DNA of 64,000 nt from Synechococcus sp. PCC 7335 (GTDB lineage Bacteria > Cyanobacteriota > Cyanobacteriia > Phormidesmidales > Phormidesmidaceae): contig NZ_DS989904.1 of the NCBI RefSeq assembly GCF_000155595.1, positions 3,399,720-3,463,719 on the forward strand, given 5' to 3'. Positions 60,618 through 64,000 of the stretch are shown here, piece by piece. The notes beneath the pieces were generated by a model, which was not told where the DNA came from, did not search any database, and saw only the letters and a list, made by a program, of their open reading frames with translations. A program made the position numbers and the translations under genes. How positions within the stretch are numbered: the stretch's first letter is position 1; each line of letters opens with the position of its first letter.

Positions 60618-62051
60618 CTACCCTTTGTTTGAAAGCTTGGCGTACACGACGCGAGGACCTCCTAGTAACAAAATTCCGATTGTGCTTACTATTGCCACAT
60701 ATGCACCAATGGAGACTATCAGAACAATCCAAAACTCAAGATTCGACTGCTTTAGAAGCCAAAGTGGTGGAACCATCAGCAGACTCACGAGAAGAGGACG
60801 TACAAAAATTCGTCTCAGGTCTAGAGCAAACAACCGACTGTAGGTTGCATAGATGTACTGGCTGCCTGAGATCACCGACTTACTAACCTGCATAGCAGGT
60901 GCACCCAACAGCTGAAACTGCGCTACTAGAAAGACGCCGATTGTTCCTGCTAAGGGAGTTGTCACAGTCAGCTCCCTTAAATTCACTTTTTCAAATCCAT
61001 TTGCGACTAGTAAATAGCTCAATACCCGGATAAAGGGTAGTATGACCAGCGTTAACGATGCAATCTTAAATGCTAAAGCTGCCTCAGCAAAGCTAGGACC
61101 ATATACAAAAATCAGTAAACCTCGCCCTAATAGCAGGATACCTACCATAAACGGTAAGGCCATGATCATAAGAAACTCGATTAAATTTTCTGCTATTCGC
61201 CGCTGCTCATTTTTTTCTCGACCTACGCTTCTCGACATAGCCGGAAAAATGGCCATTATCACACTATTAGCGACAATAAGGAATGGTTGAAGTAACTGAA
61301 CGACGGCTCCATAGAGCCCTAGAAGTAGCTCACTACCCAAAATAGAAAGAATGACGATTTCCATACGAGTACTAATCACTGCCGCGCCTTCTATGACAAA
61401 AAAGGTACGCGCTTCAAGCAGAATCTCACGAAGGAAATCACTCTTAATTTTCCACGTAGGTTTAATAAATCGAAGAATGCACAACCATTGAATTACAAGA
61501 ATTAGTGCCTCCGAAGCAACTAGAATTAAGACCACACTTCGAATGCCATATTCCAATTGCATTGCAGCTAGAATTATGAACAGACGTATGATGTAAATTG
61601 GTACCGTTGTCACTGCAATTAAATGCATTTTCTCAAGTGCTTGGAAAATGGCTTCAGTGACATTTGATAAGGCAAAAGGAAAAATAGCTAAGCCCATGAG
61701 GTAGCACACGGCTGATGCATCCTCACCGTAGGGCATAATAAATACAACAGCGACAAGACTAATGTAGGCAACCAAACTCAAAAGCGTTTGAAGAAAAGTC
61801 CCGTTTGTAAGATAGATAGAAATCTCTTCTGGATTGCGAGCAAGCTCGCGAGTAAAAAAGACTCTTAGTCCTTGCGATGCTAGCGTGACGAATATGTAAT
61901 AAAGACTAAACGCTAATAGATATTGTCCTAACGCATCGGCGCCTAGTGAGCGGGCGATCGCAGCAGACAGCATAAACGTAGCAATGCTCTGCGTTACCCG
62001 GTTGATCAGCATCGCCAGCGAGTTACCGATAAATTTTCGCTTTCCTAGCAT
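60618..62051 (-). CDS. polysaccharide flippase (Wzx/oligosaccharide transporter)
   Basis: 477 residues with 12-14 membrane segments, of the MOP exporter superfamily. It begins IGNSLAMLINRVTQSIATFM and contains ARSLGADALGQYLLAFSLYY, typical of the first part of Wzx proteins. It moves lipid-linked repeat units across the cytoplasmic membrane for the polymerase. ATG at 62051. No strong ribosome binding site is seen. Confidence 0.88.
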   Translation of the reverse strand: MLGKRKFIGNSLAMLINRVTQSIATFMLSAAIARSLGADALGQYLLAFSLYYIFVTLASQGLRVFFTRELARNPEEISIYLTNGTFLQTLLSLVAYISLVAVVFIMPYGEDASAVCYLMGLAIFPFALSNVTEAIFQALEKMHLIAVTTVPIYIIRLFIILAAMQLEYGIRSVVLILVASEALILVIQWLCILRFIKPTWKIKSDFLREILLEARTFFVIEGAAVISTRMEIVILSILGSELLLGLYGAVVQLLQPFLIVANSVIMAIFPAMSRSVGREKNEQRRIAENLIEFLMIMALPFMVGILLLGRGLLIFVYGPSFAEAALAFKIASLTLVILPFIRVLSYLLVANGFEKVNLRELTVTTPLAGTIGVFLVAQFQLLGAPAMQVSKSVISGSQYIYATYSRLFALDLRRIFVRPLLVSLLMVPPLWLLKQSNLEFWIVLIVSIGAYVAIVSTIGILLLGGPRVVYAKLSNKG

Positions 62052-62252
62052 GAATGACTAAGCCTGCTTGTTAAAACAACCGTATCTGTAGAAAATCTGT
62101 CGATGCTGCCTGCACACAATCTCAGTTCAAAATGCATTTGAAGTAACCTTTTCTCCCAGCCAACGTTAGGATTTTCTCTGTCTGATTTTGTTCCTGATAA
62201 GATATTTCTCCCGCAGAACGTTGTCTAGCCCTGCAATCTTGATCCTAATAAA

Positions 62253-63305
62253 TTAAAATATGCCAAATAGAAATCTAAGCGGATTGAGTAGTCGGTCTGC
62301 CCAATCTAGCGCCGAAGCAGCCGCCAGCTCGGGCACAATCACAACATCACCATCTCGAACCTGATAGGTATCGGTTAGATTGCGTAGATCAATGGTCTGC
62401 CGCTTAATTTCGCCATCTTCATTCATCCGCACAAAGTCTACTTCTGCTAGTTTTGCTTCTTCGGTTGGTCCTCCGGCGATCGCAACTGCACTAGACAATG
62501 AGCTACCGGGTGGTACTTGTACTTCGCCGGGCTGTTTCACTTCCCCGACGACCCGTACCCTTACCGTCCCTGGAGATAGGCTCGATCGATCAACTAAACG
62601 ACGATCAAATGACTCATTATCGCTCAAGCGGGGAACATAAACTGAATCACCATCCTGTAATATGACAAGACCTGGCGAAGTATCTCCAAACGCTAAAGTA
62701 TCCCAAAGATTGACCGTTGAGGTTATAGAATTTCCGTTAGGTAATCCACGGCGGACGACAACTTGGCGAATATCTGCAGATTGGGTAATCCCTCCAGCTT
62801 GAATCAACGCAAAACTCACAGTTGGCTTACTACCCGACGAAGATTCTTCATATCTAGAAGTATCTGTTAATCCCTGAAGGCTGACGGGACCGGGTCGCTG
62901 AACCTCTCCAGCTACATTGACTACAACTGGACGTAGCGTATTTAGCGTAACTGTGACGGCAGGATCAATTAAATACGCTTGCAGCTGCGTTGTCAGTTGC
63001 TCAGTTAGCTGTTCCGGAGTACGACCAGCCGCAGGAACAACTCCGATTACAGGCAACGTAATAGTCCCATCTGACAGAATGGTTTTTGCGCCTGTATATT
63101 CTTCAAAGCCGAACACCGTAATTTCAACTTGATCCCCAGGACCTAGAACGTAGGTAGATTCAGTGGATTGAACAAATGAATCCCCAGGCAATGCCGATTG
63201 GGGAGACAGCGTTGGTAGTTGAGCAAGCGCAGGCGACAATGCCGTGAGGCAAAAGGCTGGAAGCATGAGCCAGGATAGGGTTGAGTAGTAACGATTTGCG
63301 ATCAT
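62253..63305 (-). CDS. polysaccharide export protein (Wza-like, SLBB domains)
   Basis: Outer membrane channel component for exopolysaccharide export. 350 residues. A signal peptide (WLMLPAFCLTALSPALA) is followed by the export domain at about residue 50 (STYVLGPGDQVEITVFGFEE, then GTITLPVIGVVPAAGRTPEQ) and SLBB-type domains (TVTLNTLRPVVVNVAGEVQR and VRVRVVGEVKQPGEVQVPPG). No lipobox Cys is present after the signal, unlike E. coli Wza. ATG at 63305. The kinase gene follows upstream on the same strand. Confidence 0.9.
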   Translation of the reverse strand: MIANRYYSTLSWLMLPAFCLTALSPALAQLPTLSPQSALPGDSFVQSTESTYVLGPGDQVEITVFGFEEYTGAKTILSDGTITLPVIGVVPAAGRTPEQLTEQLTTQLQAYLIDPAVTVTLNTLRPVVVNVAGEVQRPGPVSLQGLTDTSRYEESSSGSKPTVSFALIQAGGITQSADIRQVVVRRGLPNGNSITSTVNLWDTLAFGDTSPGLVILQDGDSVYVPRLSDNESFDRRLVDRSSLSPGTVRVRVVGEVKQPGEVQVPPGSSLSSAVAIAGGPTEEAKLAEVDFVRMNEDGEIKRQTIDLRNLTDTYQVRDGDVVIVPELAAASALDWADRLLNPLRFLFGIF

Positions 63306-63373
63306 AAGGAACAGGTGGATAGCTCTAATAAGATCTAGCTAAAGATGAAAGTCGGAACATTAAGATTGAAATA

Positions 63374-64000
63374 TCACAGTCGAAATATTCCTTGGTTGGA
63401 CACAACTGTGTCGGGAACTACAGAACGGTCCCTAGAATTTATTTCATCGACTCGGGTGTAGTACGTAGAGTAGAAGTAACTATCGGGATCATTCTTGACA
63501 TCCAAGGCATTGACGACCATACCAACAACTCTTTGCTCGGTACTCATCAAGTGTTCTCTAGCAGCGTTTGCAGCTTTAGCGTTTAGTACTCCAGGTCGTA
63601 CAACTAAGACAACGCCATCAGCTACTTTTCCTAAAATGGATGGATCGGCACAGCCAACGAAAGGAGACGAATCCAAAATAATGAAATCGTAATACTCTGA
63701 AAGTTCGGCGATCAGCCTTTCCATACTAGAAGCATCTAATAAGTCGACCGGATTAGAGGAGATCCATCCTGAGGGCAGGACATGTAGACGAGGCATCACG
63801 CTTTGAATAGTATCTTGCGCACTGCTCTGTCCTACGAGGAAGGAACTTAACCCAACTCGGTTAGAAATATTCCAGGTTTTGTGAAGAGAGGGGTGACGCA
63901 TATCAGCATCTATAAGCAAGACCCGCTGTCCGGACTGAGCGATCGTAGTAGCCAAATTGACAGAAACTTCCGACTTACCCTCCCCGGCTGCAGCACTTGT
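63374..64000 (-). CDS. polysaccharide biosynthesis tyrosine kinase, C-terminal domain (partial)
   Basis: BY-kinase (CpsD/Wzc type) that controls polymerisation and export. The start lies beyond the window; 208 residues are visible. Walker A: AAGEGKSEVSVNLATTIA at the window edge; Walker A': VLLIDADMRHPSLHKTWNIS; Walker B: YDFIILDSSPFVGCADPSIL. The C terminus holds a Tyr cluster (SYFYSTYYTRVDE) that could be the autophosphorylated tail. Next to a Wza-like gene, the usual arrangement. Confidence 0.9.
   Translation of the reverse strand, partial: TSAAAGEGKSEVSVNLATTIAQSGQRVLLIDADMRHPSLHKTWNISNRVGLSSFLVGQSSAQDTIQSVMPRLHVLPSGWISSNPVDLLDASSMERLIAELSEYYDFIILDSSPFVGCADPSILGKVADGVVLVVRPGVLNAKAANAAREHLMSTEQRVVGMVVNALDVKNDPDSYFYSTYYTRVDEINSRDRSVVPDTVVSNQGIFRL

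Noticed and set aside
1-64000. CRISPR arrays, tRNA or rRNA genes, phage genes
   Set aside because: I saw no regularly spaced repeats, no cloverleaf-like tRNA sequence and no rRNA or phage structural genes; a dedicated search (tRNAscan, CRISPR finder) would be needed to exclude weak cases.

Overview
The window is a piece of a cyanobacterial chromosome. The evidence is the frequent HIP1 octamer GCGATCGC and its near variants in and between genes, the gene order Omp85/BamA-lpxC-fabZ-lpxA-lpxB that is typical of cyanobacteria, a cynABDS cyanate locus of the nitrate/bicarbonate (NrtABCD/CmpABCD) ABC family, a DUF1822 protein beside a cyanobacterial sigma-70-like protein, and an imelysin/di-heme oxidoreductase pair. 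A filamentous Leptolyngbya-like lineage is my guess; the species cannot be fixed from sequence alone.

Layout. (1) 0-7.2 kb is a damaged glycan locus: the end of one sulfotransferase, a GT2 glycosyltransferase cut by a decayed IS5-family element, a GT4 glycosyltransferase with an FG-GAP repeat fragment in front of it, a second sulfotransferase, two nested IS4-family elements with exact target duplications, and an IS1-like remnant. (2) 7.8-14.3 kb holds an M20 amidohydrolase, the glycogen debranching enzyme GlgX, a DUF1822 protein and a sigma-70-like protein. (3) 14.6-24 kb is envelope and core metabolism: purC, the BamA/lipid A set, ExbB/ExbD and ilvN. (4) 24-34 kb is mixed: a small cyanobacterial protein coupled to an OppC-like permease, DoxX, a type II NADH dehydrogenase, a TrkA-C membrane protein, Hsp20, a TenA-like protein, a pseudo-adenylate kinase fused to thioredoxin, and an imelysin plus di-heme oxidoreductase pair. 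(5) 34-41.3 kb has an NTF2-like protein, a divergent PAS histidine kinase and AraC-type response regulator, and a cynABDS operon closed by a strong terminator. (6) 41.3-49 kb holds an unknown protein, a Uma2 nuclease-like protein, a fatty acid desaturase, a beta-helix/LamG surface protein and an intact IS982 element. (7) 49-64 kb, all on the minus strand, is a Wzx/Wzy-type exopolysaccharide cluster (tyrosine kinase, Wza-like exporter, flippase, four intact glycosyltransferases including a WecG/TagA enzyme, Wzy/ligase, a broken GT2) that ends in a GH10 glycoside hydrolase and a 1206-residue G8/beta-helix/PKD/LamG protein.

How the genes fit together. The right-hand cluster can build, flip, polymerise and export a polysaccharide. 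The GH10 enzyme at its end may trim that polymer. The two LamG-ended beta-helix proteins share a C-terminal module and lie close by, so they may form part of the same extracellular matrix; this is inference. The sulfotransferases and glycosyltransferases at the left end suggest a second, partly destroyed glycan locus, possibly for sulfated polymers. The cyanate operon imports cyanate and converts it to ammonia and CO2, and the two-component pair next to it is a plausible regulator. The most unusual items are the roughly 140-residue extension in front of the export signal of CynA, the pseudo-adenylate kinase/thioredoxin fusion, the shared LamG module on signal-less beta-helix proteins, the FG-GAP fragment with a perfect hairpin fused to a GT4 gene, and several long perfect inverted repeats in intergenic DNA.
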